DNA of 5,569 nucleotides from Muribaculaceae bacterium (GTDB lineage Bacteria > Bacteroidota > Bacteroidia > Bacteroidales > Muribaculaceae), in assembly GCA_016287065.1 (NCBI GenBank), contig JAEEVB010000157.1:1-5569 (forward strand). The letters run 5' to 3'. Each line of letters opens with the position of its first letter. Position 1 is the stretch's first letter. Shown here one piece after another: positions 5,478-5,569 of the stretch. The position numbers were made by a program, and so were the translations under genes. Below the pieces are notes generated by a model, which worked only from the letters and a program-made list of their open reading frames with translations, had not been told where the DNA came from and ran no database searches.

Positions 5478-5569
5478 GTTGCGAGGGCGAAGATAAGGGG
5501 AAATGGGTGTGAGGGAAATGGTGATAGCATATAATGAGATGCGAGTAAGCTCGCGGTTGAGGGTTTAGG

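Larger units (their letters stand above)
4993..5569. other. Non-coding intergenic region, 577 bp
   Basis: I see no convincing protein gene here. The open frames on the plus strand have low-complexity Arg/Ala/Gly composition where GC-rich hairpins are read through, no recognisable domain, and no plausible promoter. The region instead holds the leader and promoter of the barrel gene (to about 5160), short direct and inverted repeats (5195-5271), a GC-rich hairpin cluster (5296-5427) and a 9-bp tandem repeat (5442-5477). Positions 5478-5569 are purine-rich on the plus strand. The only structure I can point to there is a small GCGAG/CTCGC hairpin at 5541-5554. No tRNA or rRNA fragment was recognised. 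Confidence 0.7.

Noticed and set aside
5055..5534. Open frame of 159 codons on the plus strand
   Set aside because: It runs antisense through the barrel gene's promoter and leader and then through the GC-rich hairpins and tandem repeat. Its composition is Arg/Ala-rich with no domain, and it has no promoter box.

Overview
The window looks like chromosomal DNA from a gut-type Bacteroidales bacterium (Prevotella, Muribaculaceae or a relative; I cannot fix the genus). Three things point there: Bacteroidetes-style -7 promoter boxes (TAnnTTTG) before all three genes, no obvious Shine-Dalgarno sequences, and secreted M6 peptidase/fibronectin-III/dockerin proteins of a kind common in that group. All three protein genes lie on the minus strand and read right to left.

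Layout, left to right. Positions 1-1542 hold the 5' part of a secreted multidomain protein: signal peptide, fnIII, Ig-like domain, an interrupted fnIII, and the first half of a dockerin. It runs off the left edge. A 247-bp AT-rich gap follows, with that gene's promoter box and the terminator of the next gene. Positions 1790-4363 encode a complete 857-residue secreted M6 (immune inhibitor A-like) metalloprotease with an HEFSHCLGLPD zinc motif and a C-terminal region built like that of the first protein. After another terminator/promoter gap, 4525-4992 encodes a small outer-membrane beta-barrel protein. Each gene has its own promoter box and the two complete ones end in hairpin terminators, so they look like separate transcription units rather than an operon.

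Positions 4993-5569 contain no convincing gene but are rich in structure. The part nearest the barrel gene is an approximately 154-nt 5' leader with two mutually exclusive long-range stems. Upstream of its promoter are inverted repeats and four GACAAT direct repeats at near-helical spacing. Farther right are a GC-rich set of nested hairpins ending in a plus-strand terminator-like hairpin, and a 9-bp tandem repeat.

Functionally, the two large proteins are probably paralogous in their C-terminal thirds and are exported by Sec. They carry almost identical dockerin modules, which suggests a shared binding partner or attachment mode on or outside the cell. The M6 enzyme would supply proteolysis; the other protein shows no catalytic domain in the visible part. 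The barrel protein is probably an independent envelope component. The most interesting undescribed candidates are the leader RNA of the barrel gene, the nearly identical dockerin cassettes, and the right-hand GC-rich hairpin element.
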